Positions 25,145 to 34,120 of a stretch of 64,000 nucleotides of DNA are shown here, one piece after another. The translations under genes and the position numbers were made by a program. The notes under the pieces were generated by a model, which worked only from the letters and a program-made list of their open reading frames with translations, searched no databases and was not told the DNA's origin. Within the stretch, counting starts at the first letter, position 1. Every line of letters begins with the position of its first letter. Origin of the DNA: an uncultured Clostridia bacterium (GTDB taxonomy: Bacteria; Bacillota; Clostridia; Peptostreptococcales; Anaerovoracaceae); NCBI GenBank assembly GCA_934271235.1, contig CAKQQT010000014.1:15811-79810 (forward strand), written 5' to 3'.

Positions 25145-27094
25145 TTAATACACTTCTTTTATCAGACCTTCCTTAAATGCCTCCACTAAGTCTGTCAAAT
25201 CGTCTACTTTTTCGGCCAGGACCGCACCCTGATCGGTATCCATGATCAGCAGGCGCTCCGGCATGACTTCCACTGTTTTTTGAACAGGTGAATGGAAAAC
25301 CTGTGTGCCGTCCGGCTGCAGCGGACTGTATGGTTTGTGTTCCGCCAGTGCCATGAAGCGGGAATTGAAGATAAAGGTATAGCCCGCGATGCCGGTCTGT
25401 TTCTGATAGGCCTTGGAGATCCCGCCGTCGATGACATAGAGGATGCCGCCGCCCTTGATCGGGGACTCGCCGTCCTTGATCTTGACCGGAACATGTCCGT
25501 TGAGGATCTTGCCGGTACGCGGATCCAAGCCGAATTCCCGAAGGATCTTTTCGCAGTAAGCCCGTTCTTTGATCAGTTTATAGTACGGACGTGTCGGTTC
25601 CTTGTGCGAAGCTTTGTCCGCGATGAACAGCCGCTCGAACGTGGTCATCTTTTCCTTGCCGAACAGCGGGGAATTGCCGCCCAGCCACAGATACCACATG
25701 ATGTCGCCGGATCGTCCGATCTCTTCGGATTTTTTCGGGGCGAAGTAGGCCTTGCGTACCTGATCGTCCAGATAATCCATCAGCGCCTTGCCCTTATGCC
25801 TGACGCCGTTGAGTTCCACCTCTTCAAACTCGCCGTTTTCGTCGGTCGGGATGCAGCCGTGATACAGCAGGTTCCCGTTGACCTTGGTGTACAGCGCGCC
25901 GTGGCTGAAGAGGAAGCGGATGTGGCGCTGCAGTTTTTCGGAATTCAGGAAAGAAGCCTCCAGTGCGTTGAGCAGTTCGCCCTCTTCCTCGGTCAGATCG
26001 TACGGATGGGCCGGATCCAGCGTCGGGAAATTCTTGTCCCGGAGCGGCCATACCGTACCCTCCACTTCGACCGTGCCGTTCGCAAGATCGATCTTATCCA
26101 GCAGCAGCCGTTTTTCCAGCCGGTACTCCGGATGCGCCATGATGCGCTGTCCCTCTACCTTGAACTGACAGATCGCGATCGCCTTGTGCATTTTTGCCGT
26201 CAGGTCCTCATCGACTGGGTCGTATTTGTTTTTATCCAGAATATGCGGTTTAAAGAATTCACACGGGTCATCCCCGTAGACTTTTTCCGCAAACGTTGCC
26301 AGCGGCCGCAGGTTGATGCCGTAGCCGACCTCCAGCATATCGAAATTGTTGTAGCTGATGTTCATGCGCAGCAGATTGGTGATGCAGGCCCAGTTTCCGG
26401 TCGCCGCACCCATCCATACGATGTCGTGATTGCCCCACTGAAAATCCACATCGTGAAAGTTCAGCAGAAAGTCCATGATCTCATCCGGATGCGCGCCGCG
26501 GTCAAAGATATCGCCGATGATGTGCAGTTTGTCGACTGCCAGCCGGCTGATGGTCTCTGTCAGCTGAATGATGTATTTTTCGGCGATCCCGCATTCAACG
26601 ATGGAGTTGATGATCTGGCTGTAATAATGCGCCTTGTTTTCTTCATCATCTGCGTGCAGCAGCTCGTCGATACTGTAGTCCATGTACTTCGGAAGCCGGG
26701 AACGGACTCTGGAACGCGTGTATTTGGTCGATACGGACTTGCATATCGTAATTAAACGATAAAGTGCTGTCGCACACCAGTCCTCATAGTTCGGTTCGGT
26801 CTTTTTTCTTCTTGCCAGCTCTGCCTCCGCGTTGTAGATCAGCGCGGCCAGATCGTCGCGGTCTTTTTCGGAAAGCACGCTCCCGTAGTGTTCGTCGATC
26901 TTCGCTTTGATGGTGCCGGATGCGCTCTTGAGCATATGGATAAAGGCTTCGTGCTCTCCGTGCAGATCACTGAGGAAATATTCGGTGCCTTTCGGCAGTG
27001 CGAGGATCGCCTTCAGGTTGATGATCTCCGCGGAGGCCGCCATAATGTTCGGATAGTCTTTTGCAAGTCTGTTGAGGTATTTTAAATCTGCCAT
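25145..27094 (-). CDS. fbp: Fructose-1,6-bisphosphatase, class III
   Basis: A 649-residue Firmicutes-type (class III) FBPase of the metallophosphatase fold, unrelated to the E. coli enzyme. Key motifs are YFLSDLHGEHEAF, IIGDIFDRGAHPDEIM, FQWGNHDIVWMGA and GHVPVKIKDGESPIKG. It hydrolyses fructose 1,6-bisphosphate in gluconeogenesis and so can feed erythrose 4-phosphate to the adjacent aromatic operon. An AGAAAGGGAGAAG site precedes the ATG. Confidence 0.95.
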   Translation of the reverse strand: MADLKYLNRLAKDYPNIMAASAEIINLKAILALPKGTEYFLSDLHGEHEAFIHMLKSASGTIKAKIDEHYGSVLSEKDRDDLAALIYNAEAELARRKKTEPNYEDWCATALYRLITICKSVSTKYTRSRVRSRLPKYMDYSIDELLHADDEENKAHYYSQIINSIVECGIAEKYIIQLTETISRLAVDKLHIIGDIFDRGAHPDEIMDFLLNFHDVDFQWGNHDIVWMGAATGNWACITNLLRMNISYNNFDMLEVGYGINLRPLATFAEKVYGDDPCEFFKPHILDKNKYDPVDEDLTAKMHKAIAICQFKVEGQRIMAHPEYRLEKRLLLDKIDLANGTVEVEGTVWPLRDKNFPTLDPAHPYDLTEEEGELLNALEASFLNSEKLQRHIRFLFSHGALYTKVNGNLLYHGCIPTDENGEFEEVELNGVRHKGKALMDYLDDQVRKAYFAPKKSEEIGRSGDIMWYLWLGGNSPLFGKEKMTTFERLFIADKASHKEPTRPYYKLIKERAYCEKILREFGLDPRTGKILNGHVPVKIKDGESPIKGGGILYVIDGGISKAYQKQTGIAGYTFIFNSRFMALAEHKPYSPLQPDGTQVFHSPVQKTVEVMPERLLIMDTDQGAVLAEKVDDLTDLVEAFKEGLIKEVY

Positions 27095-27138
27095 TCTTCT
27101 CCCTTTCTCGATGCAGGTTCTGGTTCTTTCTTCGTTCT

Positions 27139-27168
27139 ATTATATTATATTTCACCCGCCAAAATCAA
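27139..27168 (-). promoter_or_regulatory. Probable fbp promoter
   Basis: On the minus strand TTGATT, an 18-base spacer and TATAAT precede the fbp ribosome binding site by about 35 bases. A second overlapping TATAAT lies 5 bases upstream. Confidence 0.55.
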
Positions 27169-27261
27169 GCAGTTTCCTTGCAGAAAAAGGCTCCGGACAC
27201 GCGAAATCTGCCGAAATCTCGAAACTTCACACAATGCACACATTTTCCGGTTCCGTGCCGT

Positions 27262-28380
27262 TCACGCGACCGTGGTCCCGGTGTAATAGTGCTGCAGGAT
27301 CTCCCGGTAGGAATAGCCCTCTTTCGCCATCCCGTCCGCGCCGTACTGGCTCATCCCGACTCCGTGTCCGGAACCGCTGGATGTGAAGACGACGCTCTGC
27401 CCGGAAAAGCTGATGGAAAACAGCGCCGAGCTGAGTCCGAGCGCGCTGCGCACCTGCGTGCCTTTGAGCACGGCGTCTCCGACCTGCATACGTTCGACAC
27501 GTCCGCCGGAAGTCCGAGAAAGGATCTTGATCTTTGCCTGCGTCAAGGTTCCGAAGTCTTTCGCGGGAAAAGCTTTTTGCATCTCTTTTTTCATTTCGGC
27601 GAGGGTGAACGTCTTTTTTTCATTGCGGTGTGTCGCCTTCTCTTCATAGGGGCTGGACACGCTGATCAGGTACGGCACTGCGCTGACGAACACATCCTCG
27701 GAATTTTCCGTCTGTCCGCCGCTGGAGGAAAAGAACAGCGGCTGCATCACCAGCTGTTCGTCATAATACAGCATCTGTCCCTTTGTGCTCTCGCACGCCG
27801 CCTGCACCTTCGGCCAGCCGTTCTCGCTGTCTCCCCAGCCGTCCGGATGGCAGGTGATCAGTTCTTTTTCGGTCTTGTAGACCTGACAATGCGTTGTGTC
27901 GCAGATCGGCGCATCCGGGTGCTTTTCCGGCTTCTTTGTCTCATACTTTTGGATCTTGGACATCGCAAAGGTGCGCACCGCCACTGACTGTGCCTTGAGT
28001 GCCTCAGCCGCAAAAGTATTCGGCATTTCACTGGCGGTCACACAGGCAACATATTCCTCGAAATCAACCTTGACCACCTTTCCCAGATCTTCGCGCCAGA
28101 CTTTGATCTTGCGCGGAGTTTTGACCTTATCCGCTGCGCTGACGCGGGCGGCCTGCGCGCTTCCCTGCTCTCCGCTGTCCTCGGACGCTCGGATCCCTGT
28201 GTTCTGTCCTCCGCTGTCCCCGTCGGTATCGTGCAGGCCGCTCCCCAGCGCACCGCTGCTCCAGACCACCAGCAGCGGAACCAACAGAAGGAACACGGTC
28301 AGTCCCGCCGCCATCGCCGCGATTCCTTTGATCGCCCCCTGCATCGCTGCTTTCCATTCTGTTCCGAACCTTCTCCGCAT
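27262..28380 (-). CDS. spoIID: Stage II sporulation protein D (SpoIID) lytic transglycosylase
   Basis: A 372-residue protein with an N-terminal membrane anchor (about residues 20-45) and the SpoIID domain. The catalytic region is EEYVACVTASEMPNTFAAEA followed by LKAQSVAVRTFAM, then HCQVYK and SSSGGQTENSEDVF. The C-terminal GSGHGVGMSQYGADGMA is the strongly conserved family signature. It remodels septal peptidoglycan during engulfment and is the main evidence here that the organism makes endospores. It is a single gene; SpoIIQ and SpoIIID are not adjacent. Confidence 0.93.
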   Translation of the reverse strand: MRRRFGTEWKAAMQGAIKGIAAMAAGLTVFLLLVPLLVVWSSGALGSGLHDTDGDSGGQNTGIRASEDSGEQGSAQAARVSAADKVKTPRKIKVWREDLGKVVKVDFEEYVACVTASEMPNTFAAEALKAQSVAVRTFAMSKIQKYETKKPEKHPDAPICDTTHCQVYKTEKELITCHPDGWGDSENGWPKVQAACESTKGQMLYYDEQLVMQPLFFSSSGGQTENSEDVFVSAVPYLISVSSPYEEKATHRNEKKTFTLAEMKKEMQKAFPAKDFGTLTQAKIKILSRTSGGRVERMQVGDAVLKGTQVRSALGLSSALFSISFSGQSVVFTSSGSGHGVGMSQYGADGMAKEGYSYREILQHYYTGTTVA

Positions 28381-28430
28381 TGCCTGTCCCCCTCGTTTTC
28401 TTTTTGATGCCGTGCCGTTCCCACGCCTCT

Positions 28431-28479
28431 CGCCGCGCAGGATACTTCGCCGCGCAGGATACTTCGCCGCGCAGGATGC
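28431..28479. repeat. Three tandem 17-base repeats
   Basis: CGCCGCGCAGGATACTT occurs twice without change (28431-28447, 28448-28464) and a third time truncated (28465-28479), in the leader of spoIID. Confidence 0.9.
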
Positions 28480-28655
28480 CTTACTTCACAGTCTTTTCTT
28501 ATTATGTAGGAAACATCGTTCCGATATTTCCGGAATAACAAGAAAGTCTACCGCTAAAAATCTGACCGACGAAGCCGACTTTCTTACATACCTATGCAGC
28601 AGGTCGGCAGCTTATGCCGCGAGCCTTGGGAAGAGTCTTTGAAAAAAACTTTTGG

Positions 28656-28912
28656 TGCATAAGACTGCTATCTTTTCGCGTTTTTGATCAAAAAAAAGCA
28701 TATCAGAGCGCTTCCGCCCTCCGGTTTATTCCACCGGTTTCCCTCGGAGCCAGATTTATTCTCCTCTTTTCTACATTTTTCGACATTCTTCGTGTGTTTT
28801 CGAGAATTTTCCTTGCATGCAGCCACCTCCCCGTTCCCCTTCTGCCTTCTCTTTTCCTCTCGCATGATGCTTTTTTTCGGCTTAAACCACGATTTAGATC
28901 TAGTTCTATGCA
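28656..28912. repeat. Inverted-repeat element, copy A (MITE-like)
   Basis: A 257-base intergenic element bounded by imperfect inverted ends (TGCATAAGACTGCTATC ... GATCTAGTTCTATGCA) with an inner inverted pair AAAAAAAAGCAT / ATGCTTTTTTT. It is related along its length to copy C (44323-44578) and more distantly to copy B (35648-35965). Read on the minus strand it contains a small basic frame starting MLHRTRSKS that is also present in copy C but has no ribosome binding site. It lies between divergently transcribed spoIID and the XRE gene. Confidence 0.75.
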
Positions 28913-29072
28913 GCATATCTCAGATCAGCCGTATCGCATCCGCCGCTGCAACCAAAGATTGCGCCATAGTTGGTGGACGCAACCCGTGTACCCGTGCTAA
29001 AATCAGATCGTCACAGCGAGGAACCGCTGTCCGGCAAACTCAGATTCTATTAAATCTCAGGAGGTATCGATC

Positions 29073-29429
29073 ATGAAACTCGCAAGTATCACTTTAATTC
29101 TCGGCATCGTTCTATGCCTGGCGATCCTCGGCATCTTGTTCTATCTTTTGTTCCTGCTGATTAAAGCACTGCGAAAATATTTAAACAGCAAAGATATCCG
29201 GGAAGAAAAAAATCAAATGAAAAAAACGCTGGGAGAAACCCTGCAGGACCATCGCAAACGCTGTCAGATGACACAGGAATTCGTCGCCGAATCGCTCGGC
29301 GTCAGTCGGCAGGCTGTATCCAAATGGGAGCAGGGCATTTCCGATCCCAGCACTTCCAATCTGCTCGCGCTGGCCAAGCTTTACGGCATATCGGCAGAGG
29401 AACTGCTCCATCCTCTCGAAAAGCATTGA
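29073..29429 (+). CDS. Membrane-anchored XRE-family regulator
   Basis: A 118-residue protein with one N-terminal transmembrane helix (about residues 7-33) and an XRE helix-turn-helix (about 50-110; LGETLQDHRKRCQMTQEFVAES, then VSRQAVSKWEQGISDPS). The membrane anchor in front of a DNA-binding domain is unusual; the protein presumably senses a membrane event or is held at the envelope. AGGAGG precedes the ATG. It lies just upstream of the TetR-controlled operon. Confidence 0.85.
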   Translation: MKLASITLILGIVLCLAILGILFYLLFLLIKALRKYLNSKDIREEKNQMKKTLGETLQDHRKRCQMTQEFVAESLGVSRQAVSKWEQGISDPSTSNLLALAKLYGISAEELLHPLEKH

Positions 29430-29487
29430 CAAATCCTCTTTTACGTCTCATAATTGAACTATAGTACAAAATTGAACTCTGGTTCAA
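29426..29487 (+). promoter_or_regulatory. Promoter with two tandem TetR-type operators
   Basis: TTGACA (29426-29431), a 17-base spacer and CATAAT (29449-29454) form the promoter of the GtrA-TetR operon. Two 16-base palindromes follow at an 18-base pitch: TTGAACTATAGTACAA (29454-29469, one symmetric mismatch pair) and TTGAACTCTGGTTCAA (29472-29487, fully symmetric outside its 4-base centre). They overlap the -10 element and start site, where a repressor would block transcription. The operon's own TetR protein is the natural candidate. Confidence 0.75.
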
Positions 29488-29504
29488 ATCGCAGCAGGAG
29501 ACCG

Positions 29505-30188
29505 ATGCGAAACACATCGGCCGGAAAGGCTATGGAATTTCTTATGGACGAACACAAATCATCACCAAACACACAGGGACCACAGACCGCACAGCCCGCG
29601 CAAGCGGTGCAAGCAGCGCAAGGACCGCAGAGCGCGCAGGCAGTGCAAGCGGTGCAAGCAGCACAGGCGGCGCAGACATCGCAGGCATCGCAGCCCGCAG
29701 ACGCTTCACAGGTGCTGACCAAAAAAGAAAACGCCGCGCAGATCATCAAGTTTGTGCTGTTTTCGGCATCAGCAGGTATCATTCAGGCAGTTGTTTTCGC
29801 GCTCATGCACGAACTGACCGCCCTGCCGTACACGCCTTGCTATCTGACGGCGCTCACCCTATCGGTACTCTGGAACTTCACGCTCAACCGCGAATTTACG
29901 TTCAAATCCGCAAATAATGTACCGATCGCCATGCTCAAGGTCGCGGCGTTCTACTGCGTCTTTACCCCGCTGTCCACTTGGTGGGGCAACGCGCTGACCG
30001 GGATCGGCTGGAACGAGTACGCGGTGCTGGCTGTCACCATGGCAGCCAATCTGACCACCGAATTTCTCTATGACCGCTTCTTCGTTTACCGCGGTTCACT
30101 GAATACCAACGCGCGCGCGGAACGCGCCAAACAGCATGCTGTGAGCAGCGCAGCGCAGCAGGACGGCTCCGGGGAGGCGCAGCCATGA
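29505..30188 (+). CDS. GtrA-like membrane protein with Gln/Ala-rich N-terminal extension
   Basis: A 227-residue protein. Residues about 90-205 hold four hydrophobic segments and the GtrA pattern (LIKFVLFSASAGIIQAVVF-like start, NFTLNREFTFKS, YDRFFVYRG), a family linked to moving lipid-linked sugars across the membrane. Residues about 25-75 are a repeat-like stretch of AQ, VQ and SQ units (QAVQAAQAAQTSQASQ) absent from ordinary GtrA proteins. I set the start at the ATG at 29505, 4 bases after AGGAG; the frame is open further back, but only through the operator sequence. Its stop overlaps the TetR start. Confidence 0.75.
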   Translation: MRNTSAGKAMEFLMDEHKSSPNTQGPQTAQPAQAVQAAQGPQSAQAVQAVQAAQAAQTSQASQPADASQVLTKKENAAQIIKFVLFSASAGIIQAVVFALMHELTALPYTPCYLTALTLSVLWNFTLNREFTFKSANNVPIAMLKVAAFYCVFTPLSTWWGNALTGIGWNEYAVLAVTMAANLTTEFLYDRFFVYRGSLNTNARAERAKQHAVSSAAQQDGSGEAQP

Positions 30189-30706
30189 CCGCTAAAAAAG
30201 CCAAAAGCCGTCAAAAGATCATGCATGCGGCCAAAGTCCTGTTTGAGCAGAACGGCATCGACGCCGTCAGCTTCCAACAGATCGCCGACGCCGCCGATGT
30301 CTGCCGCACGACGGTCTTCAACCATTTTGCGGGCACACGGGAGCTGATGCTGGCGATCTTTACGCAGGAGATCGATGACCTCACCGCCTACTGCGACGAA
30401 AGCGGACTGACCGGACAGGACAAAGTGCTCGCTCTGTTTGACAAGCTGATCGAAGATACGGCAAACTACCCGACACTGGCGACGCAGCTGATCCACAACG
30501 CGATACTCAGTAAGGAACCGGATAACCCGATCGCTGCCATTGAACAGGTCGCCTGCCACGCGCTCGGCGAGGATACCGACCTTGCGATCACCGCCATGGG
30601 CGTTTATCTTGGACTCATCAGCCACTGCCATATCCACCGTCTGCCGTTTGACGCCAAGACCCTGCAGAACGAATTCCGCAGACTGTTCACACGCTGCTGC
30701 AAATAG
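30185..30706 (+). CDS. TetR-family repressor
   Basis: A 173-residue protein with the TetR N-terminal helix-turn-helix (about 8-55; IMHAAKVLFEQNGIDAVSFQ, then VCRTTVFNHFAGTRELM) and a ligand-binding C-terminal half. It overlaps the GtrA-like gene by 4 bases and precedes the aminotransferase, kinase and aldolase genes. It most likely represses the operon through the palindromes at 29454-29487 and is released by a pathway metabolite. Confidence 0.88.
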   Translation: MTAKKAKSRQKIMHAAKVLFEQNGIDAVSFQQIADAADVCRTTVFNHFAGTRELMLAIFTQEIDDLTAYCDESGLTGQDKVLALFDKLIEDTANYPTLATQLIHNAILSKEPDNPIAAIEQVACHALGEDTDLAITAMGVYLGLISHCHIHRLPFDAKTLQNEFRRLFTRCCK

Positions 30707-30775
30707 ATTTTCTCGGTTATGCACGCATGCCACGCATACCCTGTATATTACGATATGATTTAGGAGGAAAACAAC

Positions 30776-32359
30776 ATGAATACAGAAGATAGAATAACCA
30801 TCACAGACAGCACCGCCGCAGCTGCGGCCACGACCGCCGGTACTGCAAAACCCGCGCCCGGCATCAACGGCTCCGGCGTCTATCGCTGGGACGACCCGAA
30901 CGAGATCAACCGCAAGCTGGCCGCGTTGACCAGTCAGCCCGTCTGGGAAGTCAATGACAACTACTACGAAAATACCATTTTGAAATATTACGATGAGAAA
31001 TGCACGCGTTCCAAGGCCATTTACGAGGAAGCCAAGGAATACATCCCTGGCGGCGTGCAGCACAATCTGGCCTTCAATAAACCATTCCCGGTAGCGTTCG
31101 CGAAGGCTTCCGGCGCGCACCTGTACGACGAGGACGGCAACGAGTACATCGACTTCCTGCAGGCAGGCGGCCCGACCATTCTCGGCAGCAATTATGAGCC
31201 AATCCGCAAAGCGGTCATCAACCTGTTGGAAACCTGCGGCCCGGTCACCGGCCTGCTGCATGAGGCAGAGCTTCTGATCGCCAAGGAGATCAACAAGCAT
31301 ATGCCGAATGTAGAAATGTTCCGTATGCTCGGCAGCGGTACCGAATCCGTCATGGCATCCTTGCGCATCGCCCGTATCGCGACCGGACATAAGCGAGTCA
31401 TCAAGATCGGCGGCGCTTATCACGGCTGGTCCGACCAGATGGTCTACGGCCTCAAGATCCCGGGCAGCCGCGGTCTGTTGGAATCTCATGGGATCCCGGG
31501 TTCTTCCTATGGCCGTACCGATGAGATCCGTCCGAACGATCTCAATATGCTCGAAAGCATGCTGCGCAGAAACAAACTCAAAGGCGGCACGGCTGCGGTC
31601 CTCGTCGAGCCGGTCGGTCCGGAAAGCGGTACGCGTCCGGTTGCTTTCGACTACAACAAAGGCGTGCGTGAACTTTGTGACAAGTATGGCGCATTGATGA
31701 TCTTCGACGAAGTCGTCACGGGCTTCCGCGTCGGACTCTCGGGTGCGCAGGGCTTATTCGACGTCGTACCGGATCTGACCATCTTCGGCAAGATCGTGGC
31801 CGGTGGTTATCCGGCAGCAGGCGGCGTCGGCGGTAAGAAAGAATACGCGCAGCTCATGGCAGCAGGCCTGGCTACCGGCAAACACAGAGCCTATGTCGGC
31901 GGCACCTTGGCCGCGAACCCACTTTCCTCTTTGGCAGGCTACACCGCGATCCGTGAGATCGCACGTACCGGCGCCTGTGAGATTGCAGGCCGCGCCGGTG
32001 ACCGCTTGACCGACGGTCTCAAGGAACTGATCGACCGTTACGGACTACCGTTCGTTGCCTACAATCAGGGCAGCATCGTGCATCTGGAATGTACCGGCGC
32101 CATGAGCTTCGACTTTTCCTCCTTCAGCCTCGCCAAATCTGCCATGGGCCTCTTAAAGAATAAAAAGATGATGTACGAACGCAAGGATTCCATGGAACGC
32201 ATGGGCGCCGCTTATATGGCCAATGGCATCGTCACGCTGGCAGGCAGCCGGCTCTACACCTCCATGGCCGACACCGACGAGATCATCGACGAAGCCCTGA
32301 ACCGCTTCGAACATGTTTTCAAAGAAGTCGTCAAGACCGATAAATGCAGCGGCAAATAG
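30776..32359 (+). CDS. Class III aminotransferase, glutamate-1-semialdehyde aminomutase-like
   Basis: A 527-residue PLP enzyme. PGGVQHNLAFNKPFPVAF and LYDEDGNEYIDFLQAGGPTI open the fold, FRMLGSGTESVMASLRIAR binds phosphate, LMIFDEVVTGFRVG supplies the PLP Asp, and FGKIVAGGYPAAGGVGG the Schiff-base Lys. It resembles GSA aminomutase (HemL), but no haem genes are near and it is about 100 residues longer, with an Ala/Thr-rich N-terminus. With the kinase and aldolase downstream, a likely role is deamination of an amino sugar or amino alcohol. TAGGAGG precedes the ATG. Confidence 0.88.
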   Translation: MNTEDRITITDSTAAAAATTAGTAKPAPGINGSGVYRWDDPNEINRKLAALTSQPVWEVNDNYYENTILKYYDEKCTRSKAIYEEAKEYIPGGVQHNLAFNKPFPVAFAKASGAHLYDEDGNEYIDFLQAGGPTILGSNYEPIRKAVINLLETCGPVTGLLHEAELLIAKEINKHMPNVEMFRMLGSGTESVMASLRIARIATGHKRVIKIGGAYHGWSDQMVYGLKIPGSRGLLESHGIPGSSYGRTDEIRPNDLNMLESMLRRNKLKGGTAAVLVEPVGPESGTRPVAFDYNKGVRELCDKYGALMIFDEVVTGFRVGLSGAQGLFDVVPDLTIFGKIVAGGYPAAGGVGGKKEYAQLMAAGLATGKHRAYVGGTLAANPLSSLAGYTAIREIARTGACEIAGRAGDRLTDGLKELIDRYGLPFVAYNQGSIVHLECTGAMSFDFSSFSLAKSAMGLLKNKKMMYERKDSMERMGAAYMANGIVTLAGSRLYTSMADTDEIIDEALNRFEHVFKEVVKTDKCSGK

Positions 32360-32465
32360 CCGACAGCGAAATTGAGCCTTTCAGGGCCCACGCAGCACCT
32401 CCACCAGAAGACACTGCATGCACTGCAAGGCGTAAAGCGCAAGGCGCAAAGAAAGGATTTGCAAT

Positions 32466-34037
32466 ATGAAGCAGGAAACAAACCATACAGCCGCACAAGC
32501 ACCGGCCGACGCACGTTATATTCTGGCGCACGACATGGGCACCAGCTCTGACAAAGCCGTTCTCGTGGACTACAGCGGCACCATCGTCGCGACCGCCGTC
32601 GAGGACTACCCGACCTACTATCCGAACCCGGCCTGGGTGGAACAGGACCCGGAGGATTACTGGCAGGCTGTGGCCAAGGCCAGCCGCCGCATCATTGAAG
32701 AAAACGCACTCGACCCGGCTTCGATCAAGGGCATCGTGTTTTCGACACAGGCGCAGGGCATCATTCCGGTCACAGAAGACGGAACGGTTTTATACAATAA
32801 CATCACCTGGGTGGACGGCCGTGCCGAAAAGCAGGCCCAAAGCATCATGAAAAAGCTTGGCGGCAAGAAAATCTTCACGTTGGCAGCAGGTACCCCGATC
32901 ATGGGAAAGGACTGCATCGCGAAGATCGTCTGGCTCAAAGAAGAACGCCCGGATATCTACAAAAAAACCTACAAAATCCTCGACGTCAACGGCTATCTCA
33001 AATATCGGCTGACCGGCCGCATGGTCACGGAGCTTTCCGGTGCCTCGTCCTACGGCCTGGATCTCAAGAAAAAGGACTGGCTCAGCGTCATGAAATTTAC
33101 CGGCGTGGACATGGAAAAACTGCCGCCGCTGGTCTGCAGTACCGACATCGTCGGCGGCATTACGGATGCCGCAGCCGCAGACACCGGTCTGCTCGCAGGC
33201 ACCCCCGTACTCGGCGGCTGTGACGACGTCCAGGCTGCTGCCGTCGGCTCCGGCATGTGCGGCGACGGCGATCTGCACATCTACCTCGGCACCTCGGCCT
33301 GGGTCGCCTGTGCCAGCCGCACCGCTGACAAGTTCATGCACGGTGCGGCCGCGATCCAGTCCGCAGACAAAGAGATGAACCTGATCGCAGGTATCACCGA
33401 GTCCGCAGGGGCCAATATCCAATGGCTCTGCGACCAGTTCTTTGCCCGCGAGAAAGCGGAATACGGTGACGGCATCTACGCCTATATGGACAAAGTCGTA
33501 CAGAATATCCCGCCGGGCAGCGACCACCTCATCTGCACGCCTTGGATGCTCGGCGAACGCTGCCCGGTCTCCTCGACCACGACCCGCGCGACCCTGTTCA
33601 ACATGACCATGGTCCATACCCGCGAGCATCTGATGCGCGCGGTCTATGAGGGCATCGGCTATAATCTGCGCTGGATCCTCGAAAACTATCAAAAAGATTA
33701 CGGCTTTGCCTGTGACAATTTCCGCATCATCGGCGGCGGCGCATTGGACGCCGGTTGGATGCAGATGATCGCCGATATTACCGCCAAAAACTTTGCGGTC
33801 GTCCGCGACCCGCGCAACGCCGGCGCGGTCGGCGCGGCCGTCGTCGCACTGATCGGATTAGGCGAACTGCCGGGCTTTGCGGCCGCCAAGGACTTTGTCC
33901 AGATCGAACACCGCTACAGCCCGAACCCGGAGAACCGCAAGATCTACGATAAGCTTTTTGCGGACTATCAGAACGTCTACCGTTCCCTCGAAAAAGCCTA
34001 TCAGGCAGCCAACGGCGAACGGTTCACAGAAAGCTAG
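32466..34037 (+). CDS. FGGY-family carbohydrate kinase
   Basis: A 523-residue sugar kinase. ILAHDMGTSSDKAVLVD is the phosphate-binding loop, WVEQDPEDYWQAV and NITWVDGRAEKQA follow as in xylulokinase and glycerol kinase, LGGCDDVQAAAVGSG contains the catalytic Asp, and NFRIIGGGALDAGWMQMIAD the adenosine-binding motif. The substrate (a ketose, polyol or amino-derived carbonyl) cannot be told from sequence. It lies 106 bases after the aminotransferase and 83 before the aldolase. The N-terminus has a short Ala/Gln-rich extension. Confidence 0.9.
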   Translation: MKQETNHTAAQAPADARYILAHDMGTSSDKAVLVDYSGTIVATAVEDYPTYYPNPAWVEQDPEDYWQAVAKASRRIIEENALDPASIKGIVFSTQAQGIIPVTEDGTVLYNNITWVDGRAEKQAQSIMKKLGGKKIFTLAAGTPIMGKDCIAKIVWLKEERPDIYKKTYKILDVNGYLKYRLTGRMVTELSGASSYGLDLKKKDWLSVMKFTGVDMEKLPPLVCSTDIVGGITDAAAADTGLLAGTPVLGGCDDVQAAAVGSGMCGDGDLHIYLGTSAWVACASRTADKFMHGAAAIQSADKEMNLIAGITESAGANIQWLCDQFFAREKAEYGDGIYAYMDKVVQNIPPGSDHLICTPWMLGERCPVSSTTTRATLFNMTMVHTREHLMRAVYEGIGYNLRWILENYQKDYGFACDNFRIIGGGALDAGWMQMIADITAKNFAVVRDPRNAGAVGAAVVALIGLGELPGFAAAKDFVQIEHRYSPNPENRKIYDKLFADYQNVYRSLEKAYQAANGERFTES

Positions 34038-34120
34038 CATCCCTTCGTATGGATATGGCGCGGCTGCACAAGCTCCGCATAATGCCAAACGTGTGCATAA
34101 CGAAAAAAAGAGGTGACAAT

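Noticed and set aside
28431-28479. Possible CRISPR-like array
   Set aside because: Three directly adjacent 17-base units without spacers; simple tandem duplication. No CRISPR array or cas gene seen in the window.
28668-28916. Small basic minus-strand frame shared by repeat copies A and C
   Set aside because: No ribosome site, start lies in the terminal repeat, and the frame breaks in copy C; treated as a by-product of the repeat.
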